64,000 bases of DNA, from NCBI RefSeq assembly GCF_022664455.2, contig NZ_JAKRKC020000001.1:2919001-2983000 (forward strand), written 5' to 3'. The notes below the pieces were generated by a model. It saw only the letters and a list, made by a program, of their open reading frames with translations, was not told where the DNA came from and did not search any database. Numbering within the stretch: the stretch's first letter is position 1; each line of letters begins with the position of its first letter. The position numbers were made by a program, and so were the translations under genes. Below, one piece after another: positions 8,777-17,468 of the stretch. The DNA comes from Actinomadura luzonensis. Lineage in GTDB: Bacteria; Actinomycetota; Actinomycetes; Streptosporangiales; Streptosporangiaceae.

Positions 8777-9457
8777 ATGTCCGATCTCTCCGCCTTCCGC
8801 GCCAGGGGCAGGCAGGCCCTGCTGTCCGGCCGGGCCACGTACGACCCGCCGCTCACCGAGGGAGCCCGCCGCTGGGGGGCGGCGGGCGTGCTGCGGCCCG
8901 AGGGCGAGGTCGTGGCGCGGCTGTCCGCGCTGGCCGCGACCCTGCCCGCGCCGGGCCACTGGGTGCACGGCGGCCCGTCCCTGCACGTCACCTTCCGCTC
9001 GCTGGAGCCCTACCGGGAGCACGTCCCCGAGGACGACCCCCTGCGCCGCGCGTACGCCGGGGCCCTGGCCGAGGCGGCGGCCGGGCTGCGGCCCGCGCGG
9101 CTGCGGCTGCGCGGGGTCTCCCCGCACCCGGGCGGCGTCCTGGTCCACGGCCGCCCCGAGGACGACACGCTGGACCTGCTCGGCAAGCGCTTCGCCGGGG
9201 CCCTGGCGAGCCGGGGCGTCCGGGACCTGGACCACGGCCGCCGCCGCGACCTCTGGTACGTGAGCCTCGCCCACTTCGCCGGCCCGGTCCGCGACCCGGC
9301 CGCCGTCGTGGCCTGGTGCGACGCCCACGCCGACGCCGACCTCGGGACGGCCGAGCTGGACTCGGCCGAGATCGTGCGCTTCACGCTCACCGGCGATCGC
9401 ATCGCCGTCCACAGCCTGGAGCGGATCGCCCTGGCCGGCGGGGCGGCCCCCGTGTGA
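8777..9457 (+). CDS. Hypothetical protein, possible 2H phosphoesterase-like fold
   Basis: 226 residues, no signal peptide or membrane segment. One H-x-T motif is seen (LHVTFRS, near residue 57). At the matching place in the second half the sequence is WYVSLAHF, where the expected His is Tyr. This suggests a relative of the 2'-5' RNA ligase/cyclic phosphodiesterase (2H) superfamily with one half-site degenerate, but the evidence is a motif only. The gene starts 15 nt after tetR and is probably co-transcribed with it. Confidence 0.6.
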   Translation: MSDLSAFRARGRQALLSGRATYDPPLTEGARRWGAAGVLRPEGEVVARLSALAATLPAPGHWVHGGPSLHVTFRSLEPYREHVPEDDPLRRAYAGALAEAAAGLRPARLRLRGVSPHPGGVLVHGRPEDDTLDLLGKRFAGALASRGVRDLDHGRRRDLWYVSLAHFAGPVRDPAAVVAWCDAHADADLGTAELDSAEIVRFTLTGDRIAVHSLERIALAGGAAPV

Positions 9458-9481
9458 CGCCCCGCCGGCCGGAGGCCGTGC

Positions 9482-9847
9482 TCAGCCCAGCACCAGCGCC
9501 GTCACGAACTGCAGCAGGTGCCAGGCCGCGTACGCGCCCGCCGCCCAGACCGCCCACTCCTTGCCCCGCCGCACCCGCGAGATCCAGCGCAGGTCCTCCA
9601 CCGGGTCCTTGCGCGCCCGCGGCACCCGCGTCACCAGGCGGACGGCGCTCAGCCAGGAGAAGGCGGAGACCAGCAACAGCCCGATCGAGAGCCCGAGCAG
9701 CACCCCGGACCCGGCGGGCACGTCCCACGGCACCTGTCTGACCCAGGCGGCGGCCACGCCGGCCAGCAGCGCGAGCGTGATCCGCCGGTCCCTGCGCGCC
9801 TGCCGTCTGAGCCACTGCAGGTCGCGCCGTAGCTGGTTCTTGAGCAT
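9482..9847 (-). CDS. Small membrane protein, unknown function
   Basis: 121 residues. The ATG at 9847 is chosen because a GGAGGTGAT Shine-Dalgarno ends 5 nt upstream; the in-frame GTG at 9856 lies inside that site. A basic N-terminus (RRDLQWLRRQARRDRR) precedes hydrophobic segments at about residues 24-40, 48-70 and 100-120. No enzymatic motif is recognised. It stands alone between convergent and co-directional neighbours. Confidence 0.7.
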   Translation of the reverse strand: MLKNQLRRDLQWLRRQARRDRRITLALLAGVAAAWVRQVPWDVPAGSGVLLGLSIGLLLVSAFSWLSAVRLVTRVPRARKDPVEDLRWISRVRRGKEWAVWAAGAYAAWHLLQFVTALVLG

Positions 9848-9951
9848 CCGGATCACCTCCGCCGTTCGTGGCCGTCGTCCTCAGTGAACGGCAGGGCGGC
9901 GGTGAAGATCTGCGACCTCACAACCCGGATTTGGCGACTTTTAGCGGGAAT

Positions 9952-12900
9952 TCACGATAAATAGCGGAGTTCTTCCGTGACGCGGCGGGTCTCCAGCACG
10001 TCGCCGGTCTCCTCCAGCGTCCGCACCGCCTCCGTCAGGCAGGCGACGGCCGTCTCCCGGTCCTCCAGCCGCGCCGCGATCAGGCCGAGCGCCCGCAGCG
10101 CCCACCCGAGGTCCCGCCGGGTGCCGCACTCCTGGTGCACGTCCCTGGCCTGCCGCGCGTGGGCCAGCGCCTCGGCCGGGCGGTCCAGGTCGAGCAGGAT
10201 CAGCGCCAGCGTGGTCAGCGCCGCCGCCCACCGGTCCCGGGTGCCGGTCTCCTTCTGCAGCTCGACGGCCTCCGTGGCGGGGCCGAGCGCCGCCGCCGGG
10301 CGGCCCGCCGCGTGCAGGGCCTGCGCGGTGGACAGCAGCGCGCTCGCCCGGTTGTCGCCCAGCTCCTCCCTGATCGCCAGCGACGCCCGCGCCGCCCGCA
10401 GCGCGGGCTGGTGCTGCCCCAGCGACAGGTACGTGTACGCCAGCGTCTCCTGCACGTCCGCCTCGGCCCGCCGGTTGCCGGTGCCCTGCACGATGTCCAG
10501 GGCCTCCAGCGCGTACACGAACGCCACCTGCGGCTGCCCCTGCCGCCGCCGCACCCGGGCCAGCCGGTTGAGCATGCGGGCCTCGCCCGGCGCGTCGTGG
10601 ATCACCCGGCTGATCGCCAGCGCCTGGCTGAGGTAGTCGCCGGCGCGCAGGTAGTCCGCCAGCCGCCAGTGCACCAGCCCGATGTCGCCCAGCGTCTCGG
10701 CCTTGCCCTGCTCGTGGTGCAGCTCCACCTGCACCGCGAGCGCCTGCTCGTAGCAGGCCAGGGCCTCGTCGTAGCGGGAGCCGTTGCGGGCGATGCGGCC
10801 GAGCGCGGCGAGGGCCCGGCCGCTGCCGTGCTGGTCGCCGGCCGCCGTGTAGCCGGCCAGCGCCCGCTCGGCGTCGCGCCGGGCGTCGTGCGGCAGGCGC
10901 AGCAGGTCGTAGATCTCGGCCAGGCAGAGCAGGGTGTCGGCCTCGGCCTGCTCGTCGCCCAGCTCCTGGCAGATCGACAGCGCCTCCAGGCCCTCCGACA
11001 GGGCGGCGTCGGGCCGGCCCAGGTCGCGCTGGACGCGGGCCAGCAGGATCAGGCTCTCCGCCGTGCCGCGCCGGTCGCCCAGCTCCTCGCGCACCCGGAG
11101 GGCCTGGCCGGCGTACTGGAGGGCCGGCTCGTAGCGCTCCTGCGACAGGTGCAGGCGCGACAGCGTGTGCAGGCAGCTCGCCACGCCGGGCCGGTCGCCG
11201 ATCCGGCCGTACAGGTCGAGGGCCTCGGCGGCGCAGCGGAGCGCGTCCTCGCCCTTGCCCGCCAGGCCGTGCACCTCGGCGAGGTCGTTGAGCGCGCGGG
11301 CGCGGCCGACGTCGTCGCCGAGCGAGGTGTGGTCGGCCAGCGCCTCGCCGATGAAGCGGGCGGCGAGCGTGGACGGCCCGATGTCGCGGTGGATCGAGCC
11401 GAGGTTGCCGCGCATGAGCGCGATCGCCCGCCTGTTGCCCACCTGCATGGCCGAGCTGAGCCCGGCCTGCTGGATCTCCAGGTTGTTCTCGTAGTGGCGG
11501 AGCCGCCGGAACGGCGCGAAGACCGCCTCGGCCAGCCGCCAGGCCATCCCGTACGCGCCGCTCTCCTCGGCCAGCCGCACGGCCGACACCAGCGAGCGCC
11601 GCTCGGCCTCGAACCACTCGCGCGGCGTCGCCGGGTCGGTGGCCACCGCGAGGTAGTGGTCGAGCAGCCGGGCCCGCGCCTCGCGCACGCCCGCCTCGGC
11701 GTGCCGGCCGAGCTCCCTGGCCAGCCGCTTGACCAGGTCGTGCACCCGGTAGCGGGGGCCGGGCAGCGGCTCCACCAGGTACGCCCGGTGCAGCCCCTCC
11801 ACGGCGGCGACGGCCTCGCCCACCGGCACGCCGAGCGCGGCCGCCAGCACCTCAGGGGTGAAGTCGCGCCCCGGCAGCAGCCCGACGTGCCGGAACGCCC
11901 GCCGCTGCCCCGGGCTCAGCGACTCGTACGCGAGGTCGAGCGCCGACCTGAACGCCTCCTCGGGGTCGCCGACGAGCAGCCGACCGGGCCTCCGCAGCTC
12001 GCGCACCCGCTCCTCGACGCCCATCCCGGGGTTCTCGGCCAGCTTGGCGGCCGAGATCCGCAGCGCGAACGGGTGGTAGGAGCACACCCGGGCCAGCTCG
12101 GCCAGCGCGTCCCGGTCGGCGGCGCGCGGCGAGTCCTTGCCGAGCACCCCGACGAGCAGCGCCACGGCGTTGCCCGGGTCGAGCACGGGCAGGTCCATGA
12201 GGTCGGCGTGCCCGGTCGCGCGCAGCGGGGCCATGCGGGTGCGGCTGGTGATGAGCACCACGCAGTCCTTGCCGCCCGGCAGCAGCGGGCGCACCTGGGC
12301 GGCGTCGGCCGCGTTGTCCAGGATGAGCAGCAGCCGCCGCCCGGCGGTCCTGCTCCGGTAGAGCAGCATCAGCTCGGCCTCGTCGGCGGCGGGCTCGCCG
12401 ACGCCGAGCGAGCGCAGGATCTGGCCGAGCGCCTCCACCGCGCTCATCGGCGGCTGGCTGGGCGACTGGCCGCGCAGGTCGATGACGATCTGGCCGTCGG
12501 GGAACCGGTCGGCGTGCAGGTGCCCCCAGTGGGTGACCAGCGCGGTCTTGCCGACGCCCGGCAGGCCCTGCACGACCATGGCGCCGGTGCGGCGGGGCCG
12601 GTCCAGCCAGGCGGTGAGCAGGTCGAGGCTCTGCTGGCGGCCGGTGAAGTCGGGCACGTCGGCGGGGAGCTGGCGCGGCTTGGGCAGCTCGCCGACCGGC
12701 AGCGGCTCCGCCGGGGCGCCCGGCCGGGTCAGGAACGGCGTCACCCGGCCGGTGAAGGGCGCCGACAGGTGCTCCCAGTCGCCGGCGGCGGCCCGCAGCG
12801 CGGCCGGGTCCTCGACGCGCAGCCGCCGGTAGCCGGGGCGCACCAGCCAGCCGCGCTGCGTCCACTGCTGGAGCTGGCGCTGCACCACGTCGGGCGAGCT

Positions 12901-13407
12901 GCCGACCAGGTCGGCCAGGGTCTCCATGGACAGCGGCGGCGCGGACTCGGCGGCCAGGCCGTAACGCTCGTCGAGGTGCAGCAGCCACACCGCGAGCCGG
13001 GCCGCGACCGGGGCGCGGGCCAGGGCCTCGTGCCGGCGGGCGGCCACGTTGCGCGCGAACAGCTCCTGCACCAGCGCGGTCGCGACGGCGGGGCTGGCGG
13101 CGGCGTGCTCGCGCAGGCCGCGGAGGTCGATGGGCCAGGCCCGCAGCTCGGTCAGCGCGTCCACCCGGACGCGCTCGGCGGGGCTCCAGAAGGCCAGCTC
13201 GCCGATGAGGTCGCCGTCGCCGCGCAGGTCGTGGATGGACTCGCGGTCGCCGGCCGGGGTGTACTCGCGGGCGTAGCCGTAGTCGATGACGTAAACGTGG
13301 CTGGGAGCCCGCAACGGGGAGCAAATGGTCTCGTTACGCCGGAACACGCGCGGCCGGGCGCCCTCGTCCACCAGCGACCTGAACGACCACACCCCGACAC
13401 CACCCAT
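9952..13407 (-). CDS. Giant regulator: CRP-like sensor + winged helix + NB-ARC NTPase + TPR repeats
   Basis: 1151 residues. Order: cyclic-nucleotide-binding-like beta roll (about residues 15-125, including GDGDLIGELAF), CRP-type helix-turn-helix (about 130-205, LADLVGSSPDVVQRQLQQW), NB-ARC NTPase (from about 260; Walker A GLPGVGKTALVTHW at 281, Walker B LLLILDNA, then SRTRM), a winged-helix region, and from about residue 650 to the end a long series of TPR units with the W-LG-Y-A-F pattern. It is a STAND-class signalling NTPase in which a CRP/FNR-like DNA-binding module takes the place of the BTAD/SARP module of AfsR-like regulators. Ligand and targets are unknown. A GTG at codon 6 is a possible alternative start. 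Confidence 0.88.
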   Translation of the reverse strand: MGGVGVWSFRSLVDEGARPRVFRRNETICSPLRAPSHVYVIDYGYAREYTPAGDRESIHDLRGDGDLIGELAFWSPAERVRVDALTELRAWPIDLRGLREHAAASPAVATALVQELFARNVAARRHEALARAPVAARLAVWLLHLDERYGLAAESAPPLSMETLADLVGSSPDVVQRQLQQWTQRGWLVRPGYRRLRVEDPAALRAAAGDWEHLSAPFTGRVTPFLTRPGAPAEPLPVGELPKPRQLPADVPDFTGRQQSLDLLTAWLDRPRRTGAMVVQGLPGVGKTALVTHWGHLHADRFPDGQIVIDLRGQSPSQPPMSAVEALGQILRSLGVGEPAADEAELMLLYRSRTAGRRLLLILDNAADAAQVRPLLPGGKDCVVLITSRTRMAPLRATGHADLMDLPVLDPGNAVALLVGVLGKDSPRAADRDALAELARVCSYHPFALRISAAKLAENPGMGVEERVRELRRPGRLLVGDPEEAFRSALDLAYESLSPGQRRAFRHVGLLPGRDFTPEVLAAALGVPVGEAVAAVEGLHRAYLVEPLPGPRYRVHDLVKRLARELGRHAEAGVREARARLLDHYLAVATDPATPREWFEAERRSLVSAVRLAEESGAYGMAWRLAEAVFAPFRRLRHYENNLEIQQAGLSSAMQVGNRRAIALMRGNLGSIHRDIGPSTLAARFIGEALADHTSLGDDVGRARALNDLAEVHGLAGKGEDALRCAAEALDLYGRIGDRPGVASCLHTLSRLHLSQERYEPALQYAGQALRVREELGDRRGTAESLILLARVQRDLGRPDAALSEGLEALSICQELGDEQAEADTLLCLAEIYDLLRLPHDARRDAERALAGYTAAGDQHGSGRALAALGRIARNGSRYDEALACYEQALAVQVELHHEQGKAETLGDIGLVHWRLADYLRAGDYLSQALAISRVIHDAPGEARMLNRLARVRRRQGQPQVAFVYALEALDIVQGTGNRRAEADVQETLAYTYLSLGQHQPALRAARASLAIREELGDNRASALLSTAQALHAAGRPAAALGPATEAVELQKETGTRDRWAAALTTLALILLDLDRPAEALAHARQARDVHQECGTRRDLGWALRALGLIAARLEDRETAVACLTEAVRTLEETGDVLETRRVTEELRYLS

Positions 13408-13496
13408 CCTCGGACGGCGGTGTCCTCGACCTGACAGACCTTCTACGGACCGACCACCAATGTGTCACACCGGGCGGCCGTGCTGTCAAATGCGTG

Positions 13497-14189
13497 TCAG
13501 ACGTTCGCGGCGTCGGTCCGGTCGGGGACGAAGCGGTAGCCGACGTTGCGGACCGTGCCGATCAGCGACTCGTACTCGGTGCCGAGCTTGGCGCGCAGCC
13601 GCCGGACGTGCACGTCGACCGTGCGGGTGCCGCCGAAGTAGTCGTAGCCCCACACCTCCTGGAGGAGCTGGGCGCGGGTGAAGACCCGGCCGGGGTGCTG
13701 CGCGAGGTACTTCAGCAGCTCGAACTCCTTGAAGGTGAGGTCGAGCACCCGGCCGCGGAGCCGGGCGGTGTAGGTGGCCTCGTCGATGGACAGGTCGCCG
13801 CTGCGGATCTCGTCGGGCACCTCCTCGGCGGCGGCCTGGGTGATGCGGCCGGTCGCCATGCGGAGCCGGGCCTCGACCTCGGCGGGGCCGGCGCTGTCGA
13901 GCAGGACGTCGTCGACGCCCCACTCGGCGGTCATGGCGGCGAGGCCGCCCTCGGTGACGATGACCAGCAGCGGGCAGTCGATGCCGGTGGTGCGGATCAG
14001 CCGGCACAGGCTCTTGGCCTGGACGAGCTCCTTGCGCGCGTCCACGATGACGGCGTCGGCGGGCGGGGTGTCGATGAGCGCGGACGCCTCGGCGGGTGCG
14101 ACGCGGACCGAGTGGAGCAGCAACCCCAGCGCCGGGAGCACCTCGGCGGACGGCTCGAGGGCGTTGGTCAGCAGGAGCAGGTTGCTCAT
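13497..14189 (-). CDS. glnR: GlnR, nitrogen-metabolism response regulator
   Basis: 230 residues with an atypical receiver domain and an OmpR/PhoB-type winged helix (about 130-225; [20 protein letters not shown] and [16 protein letters not shown]). The N-terminus ([11 protein letters not shown]) and the region around [17 protein letters not shown] are characteristic of actinobacterial GlnR, which controls glutamine synthetase, ammonium and nitrate genes without a cognate kinase. A GAGGAGG site precedes the start. No histidine kinase gene is adjacent, as expected for GlnR. Confidence 0.93.
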   Translation of the reverse strand: MSNLLLLTNALEPSAEVLPALGLLLHSVRVAPAEASALIDTPPADAVIVDARKELVQAKSLCRLIRTTGIDCPLLVIVTEGGLAAMTAEWGVDDVLLDSAGPAEVEARLRMATGRITQAAAEEVPDEIRSGDLSIDEATYTARLRGRVLDLTFKEFELLKYLAQHPGRVFTRAQLLQEVWGYDYFGGTRTVDVHVRRLRAKLGTEYESLIGTVRNVGYRFVPDRTDAANV

Positions 14190-14364
14190 TACGGCCTCCT
14201 CAAACGCGCAAGGACCCGGGGGCTACGTCGCCCAGGTCCTGTGAGTGAGGATATCCCACGAGTAAGTCGCGTCCATTGCGGGTCCACCAGGTGAACAGCG
14301 CGTCTCCTGGAACAACCTCGTTAAGGACGCCGCACAATAGATCTGTACCGATTGTGAGGATCGC

Positions 14365-14616
14365 ATGGCCACTGGAAAAATACGGTATTGGGCGGCGGCC
14401 AAGGACGCGGCGGGCGTTGCGGAAGAAACGTTCGAAGCCGTCACACTTGGTGAACTGATGACGAAAATCACACAGAATCGCGCAGAGTTGGCGCAGGTCG
14501 TGCGCCGCTGCTCGTTCCTCGTGGACGGCTCGCCCGTCGGCAGACGCCCCCACGACGAGGTCGCCCTCGGCGACGGCGTGACCGTCGAGGTGCTGCCGCC
14601 CTTCGCCGGCGGGTGA
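14365..14616 (+). CDS. MoaD/ThiS-family sulfur carrier protein
   Basis: 83 residues. Small ubiquitin-like beta-grasp protein ending in Gly-Gly (PPFAGG), the C-terminus that is thiocarboxylated in MoaD and ThiS. Features include an RYWAAAKDAAG start like MoaD large-pocket residues and DGVTVEVLPPFAGG at the end. It may deliver sulfur to molybdopterin synthase or another acceptor; no moaE, thiG or moeB is nearby. The sulfur theme recurs in the thioredoxin and cysA-sseC genes 2-4 kb downstream. Confidence 0.88.
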   Translation: MATGKIRYWAAAKDAAGVAEETFEAVTLGELMTKITQNRAELAQVVRRCSFLVDGSPVGRRPHDEVALGDGVTVEVLPPFAGG

Positions 14617-14685
14617 TCATCCGCTTCGTGGGGGAATGAGAGCCTCCATCGATAGGCTCTAACCCCCGCCTGCACAGGGAGCCCC

Positions 14686-15351
14686 ATGCGCAAGCTGATC
14701 GTTTTCCTGATCGTGCTGGTCATTCTCCTTGTCGCCGTCGACCGCGTGGCCGCCGCCGGGGTCGAGCGCGACCTGTCGAACCGCATCGCGGCGGCCGCCG
14801 ACCTCTCCGGCACGCCCACGGTGACAATTGAGGGCATCCCATTTCTCACTCAGGCCATCAGCGGGCGGTATCCAGAGGTACGGTTCAATCTCGGCACGTT
14901 CACCTACGGAGGCGTGCCGGTGAAGAACCTGCGGGGCGCCGCCTACGACGTGACGGCGCCGCTGGCCGACGTCCTCCAGAACAGAGCCAACATCCGGGCC
15001 GGCCGCGTGAGCATCAGCGGCACCCTCACCAGGGCCACGATCGACAAGTACGCCCCCAGCGGCGTCAAGATCGGCGGGAACGGGTCGCGGCTCACGGCGT
15101 CGGGCGAGGTGACGGTGGGGGTGAGCAAGGTGAAGTTCAACGCCGAGATGCGGGTCGACGTGGCCGACGGGGGCATCAGGCTCCAGGCCGTGAAGATCCA
15201 GGGTGTGCCCGACCAGCTCGCGCAGTTCGTGTCGTACACGATCCCGTTCAAGGGGAAGCTGCCGTTCGACGTGAAGGTGACCGGGGTGAAGAGCGTGGCC
15301 GAAGGATTGGAGTTCTCGGCCGAGGCGACTGACGTGCCGCTCCGTGGATGA
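14686..15351 (+). CDS. lmeA: LmeA-like DUF2993 phospholipid-binding protein
   Basis: 221 residues. The N-terminal hydrophobic segment (LIVFLIVLVILLVAVDRVAA, about residues 4-24) is a signal anchor. The rest is a DUF2993 domain with the family signature of repeated beta strands and GVPVKNLRG. The mycobacterial homologue LmeA binds phosphatidylinositides and supports elongation of lipomannan mannan chains. Gene order glnR - lmeA - thioredoxin - cysA - sseC parallels the M. tuberculosis Rv0818-Rv0814c region, supporting orthology. The stop overlaps the next sigma gene by 8 nt. Confidence 0.82.
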   Translation: MRKLIVFLIVLVILLVAVDRVAAAGVERDLSNRIAAAADLSGTPTVTIEGIPFLTQAISGRYPEVRFNLGTFTYGGVPVKNLRGAAYDVTAPLADVLQNRANIRAGRVSISGTLTRATIDKYAPSGVKIGGNGSRLTASGEVTVGVSKVKFNAEMRVDVADGGIRLQAVKIQGVPDQLAQFVSYTIPFKGKLPFDVKVTGVKSVAEGLEFSAEATDVPLRG

Positions 15352-15901
15352 GGTTGAACCGATCCGTCCCGTCGTACGTGATGAGGACGTGACCGCAGCC
15401 GACACCGCCGACGAGGAACTGGTGAAGACCCTCTTCGACGAGCACGCGGGGCCGCTCTACGGCTACGTGCTGCGACTGACCGGTGACTCGGGGAGGGCTG
15501 AGGACGTCGTGCAGGAGACGCTGCTGCGCGCCTGGCGGCATCCCGACGCGCTCACCGACCGGCCGATCCGGGCGTGGCTGTTCACCGTGGCCCGTAACCT
15601 CGTGGTGGACCAGCACCGCGCCAAGAAGGCCCGGCCGCAGGAGACCGGCGACGAGGCGCTCACCGTGCTGCCGGCCGAGGACGAGCTGGAGCGCGCGGTC
15701 GAGTCGTGGGCGGTGGCCGAGGCGCTGGCCGCGCTCCGGCCGGAGCACCGCGAGGTGCTGATGGAGGTCTACTACCGGGGACGATCGGTGAAGGAGGCGT
15801 CGGCGACGCTCGGAATCCCGCCGGGAACGGTCAAGTCACGCACGTACTACGCCCTGCGCGCGCTCAAGCTCGCACTGGAGGAGCGGGGGCTGGCGCCGTG
15901 A
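15344..15901 (+). CDS. ECF-family RNA polymerase sigma factor
   Basis: 185 residues from a GTG overlapping the lmeA stop. A roughly 25-residue acidic N-terminal extension is followed by region 2 (AEDVVQETLLRAWRHP, about 50-65) and region 4 (GTVKSRTYYALRALKLALEERG, near 160-182). The stop overlaps the start of a zf-HC2 anti-sigma gene (TGATG), so the pair is translationally coupled. The sequence is very close in style to the sigma factor at 4260-4787. Confidence 0.93.
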   Translation: MDEVEPIRPVVRDEDVTAADTADEELVKTLFDEHAGPLYGYVLRLTGDSGRAEDVVQETLLRAWRHPDALTDRPIRAWLFTVARNLVVDQHRAKKARPQETGDEALTVLPAEDELERAVESWAVAEALAALRPEHREVLMEVYYRGRSVKEASATLGIPPGTVKSRTYYALRALKLALEERGLAP

Positions 15902-16686
15902 TGACGTGCGAAGAGGTGCGGATGTCCCTGGGCGTGCACGCCCTGGGCGCGCTCGACCCCGAGGAGGCGCTGGAGGTCGACCGGCACCTCGCCGACTGCG
16001 AGGCGTGCGGCGCGGAGCTGCTGGAGCTGGAGGACGTCACCTCCTACCTGGAGAAGGTGTCCGAGCGCGACGTCGAGCTGGTCGCCAGCCCGCCGCGCCA
16101 GGTGCTCGACCGGCTGCTCAACGACCGCGTCCGGCGCACCCGGCGCGGGCGGATGCTGCTGCTGTCGGCCGCGTCCGTCGCCGCGCTGGTGCTCGGCGGC
16201 ACGGTCTGGTCCGCCGTGACCGGCGACGGCGGCCCGGCGACGACCGCCGCCCAGGCGCCCGAGAGCGCCGCCTCGGCCCGGGAGCCCGCGACCATGGCCG
16301 ACCAGGGCCAGGCGCTGAGCGCCGGGCCCGAGCGCAAGGCCGTGCCCACCCCGTCGGCCAGCAGCAGGGCGGTGACCGGCCCCGAGTTCAAGGGCGAGAA
16401 CGAGGAGGCCGACTACTACGCCACCGTCATGGCCTGGCCCGACGAGGACGGCACCGAGCTGGGCGTGCAGGTGCGCGGCGTGCCGGCCGGCACCAGGTGC
16501 CACGTGCTGGTGATCGGCGCCGCCGGGCAGCGGGACGTCACGGAGAGCTGGGTCATCGGGACCGGCGCCTACAGCAGGCGCACCGCGTTCCGGACGGAGA
16601 CCAGGCTCGCGCTCAAGGACATCGCGCGCTTCGAGCTGGTCGACGACCGCTCCGGCAAGGTGCTGGTCAAGGTGGCCGGGAAGTAA
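15901..16686 (+). CDS. Zinc-finger membrane anti-sigma factor
   Basis: 261 residues. The N-terminal zf-HC2 anti-sigma domain has HLADCEAC (about residues 30-37). One membrane segment lies at about 82-103, then a Ser/Pro/Ala-rich extracytoplasmic stalk (about 110-165) and a C-terminal RskA-like domain. It is expected to inhibit the sigma factor encoded immediately upstream. Compared with the paralogue at 4831-5526 it has a longer disordered stalk, which may matter for regulated proteolysis. Confidence 0.9.
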   Translation: MTCEEVRMSLGVHALGALDPEEALEVDRHLADCEACGAELLELEDVTSYLEKVSERDVELVASPPRQVLDRLLNDRVRRTRRGRMLLLSAASVAALVLGGTVWSAVTGDGGPATTAAQAPESAASAREPATMADQGQALSAGPERKAVPTPSASSRAVTGPEFKGENEEADYYATVMAWPDEDGTELGVQVRGVPAGTRCHVLVIGAAGQRDVTESWVIGTGAYSRRTAFRTETRLALKDIARFELVDDRSGKVLVKVAGK

Positions 16687-16713
16687 TCACGGAGCCCGCC
16701 GGTTGCACCTGAG

Positions 16714-17070
16714 GTGACGGGTTCGTCGACGGGTCCGCTGTCCGCGGCCGATCTCGGGGCCGCGCTCGGCGAGCGGGCGACGCTGGTGCACTTCGCCACC
16801 GCGTTCTGCCAGCCGTGCCGGGCGACCAGGCGGGTGCTCGCCGACGTCGGCGCGCTGGTGCCGGGCGTGCGGCACGTCGAGGTCGACGCCGAGTCGCGCC
16901 TCGACCTGGTCCGCCGGCTGGAGATCACCGCCACCCCCACCGTGCTCGTGCTGGACGGCGCGGGGCACATCGTCAAACGGGCCTCCGGCCTGCCGCGCAA
17001 GGCCGACGTCCTGGTGGCGCTCGCCGCGGCCGTGGAGCGGGAAACGTCTCACCAACCGGACGAGATGTGA
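16714..17070 (+). CDS. Thioredoxin-family protein (ThiX-like)
   Basis: 118 residues from GTG. A thioredoxin fold with active-site motif CQPC in ATAFCQPCRATRR (about residues 32-35) and the cis-Pro region ITATPTVLVLDG (near 72). There is no signal peptide, so it acts in the cytoplasm. The position upstream of cysA-sseC matches thiX in M. tuberculosis. It is a likely thiol-disulfide reductant for sulfur-transfer proteins such as the sulfurtransferase downstream. Confidence 0.85.
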   Translation: MTGSSTGPLSAADLGAALGERATLVHFATAFCQPCRATRRVLADVGALVPGVRHVEVDAESRLDLVRRLEITATPTVLVLDGAGHIVKRASGLPRKADVLVALAAAVERETSHQPDEM

Positions 17071-17102
17071 CAGATGACGAGACGCCGAGTAGTGTCGTGC
17101 GC

Positions 17103-17186
17103 ATGACCCTTTCGACAGAGCTGCTCACGAAGCGGCGCGCGGTTGACTTCTGCCGCGTGGCCACCGCGCTCTGTCGCGCTGCCTGA
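17103..17186 (+). CDS. Putative Cys-containing leader peptide upstream of cysA
   Basis: A 27-residue ORF starting ATG at 17103 and ending TGA at 17184-17186. The C-terminal half reads VDFCRVATALCR, matching the pattern D-x-x-R-V-x-x-A-L-C shared by short peptides annotated as putative leader peptides before sulfur-assimilation genes in Actinobacteria. The two Cys codons (TGC, TGT) lie in the last 11 codons, which suits ribosome stalling or attenuation when cysteinyl-tRNA is short. It lies 279 nt upstream of the sulfurtransferase gene cysA. The regulatory role is inferred from family pattern and position. Confidence 0.7.
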   Translation: MTLSTELLTKRRAVDFCRVATALCRAA

Positions 17187-17243
17187 GGACGATCTAGCGC
17201 GGATCGACGATCCGCCCCATCGACCCTTCAGGAGCATCCCGCG

Positions 17244-17468
17244 ATGCGTGCCGACCTTGAAACGTCGCGCCTCCGCGCGCCGAACCCGACCCTGACTCCC
17301 GCCCTCGTCGCACCGACGGGGCGCTTCCGGGTGCCCGGGGCCGCGCGCACCTCGCCGGTGCTCCACACGAAGATCCTCAACGCAGCCTCGGGATCCAGCC
17401 TTGGCTGCGCCACGTACCCGCATATCAGCCGTCTACTGCCCGCCGCCAACATGGAGGTTTCCCAATGA
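17244..17468 (+). CDS. Possible small coupled ORF between leader peptide and cysA
   Basis: 74 codons from ATG at 17244, with CAGGAG about 10 nt upstream, ending in an ATGA overlap with the cysA start. No domain is recognised; the sequence is basic and Pro/Ala-rich at the N-terminus. Site spacing and overlap argue for translation. It could equally be an attenuator region read through by chance. Confidence 0.35.
   Translation: MRADLETSRLRAPNPTLTPALVAPTGRFRVPGAARTSPVLHTKILNAASGSSLGCATYPHISRLLPAANMEVSQ

Noticed and set aside
10135-13434. 1099-codon open frame on the plus strand opposite the CRP/NB-ARC/TPR gene
   Set aside because: It is a GC-skew shadow: composition is Arg/Gln/Ala/Gly without domains, while the minus strand has clear motifs throughout.
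13497-14189. MtrA/PhoP-type regulator for the glnR gene
   Set aside because: The N-terminal [11 protein letters not shown] and [13 protein letters not shown] sequences and the absence of an adjacent kinase fit GlnR better.
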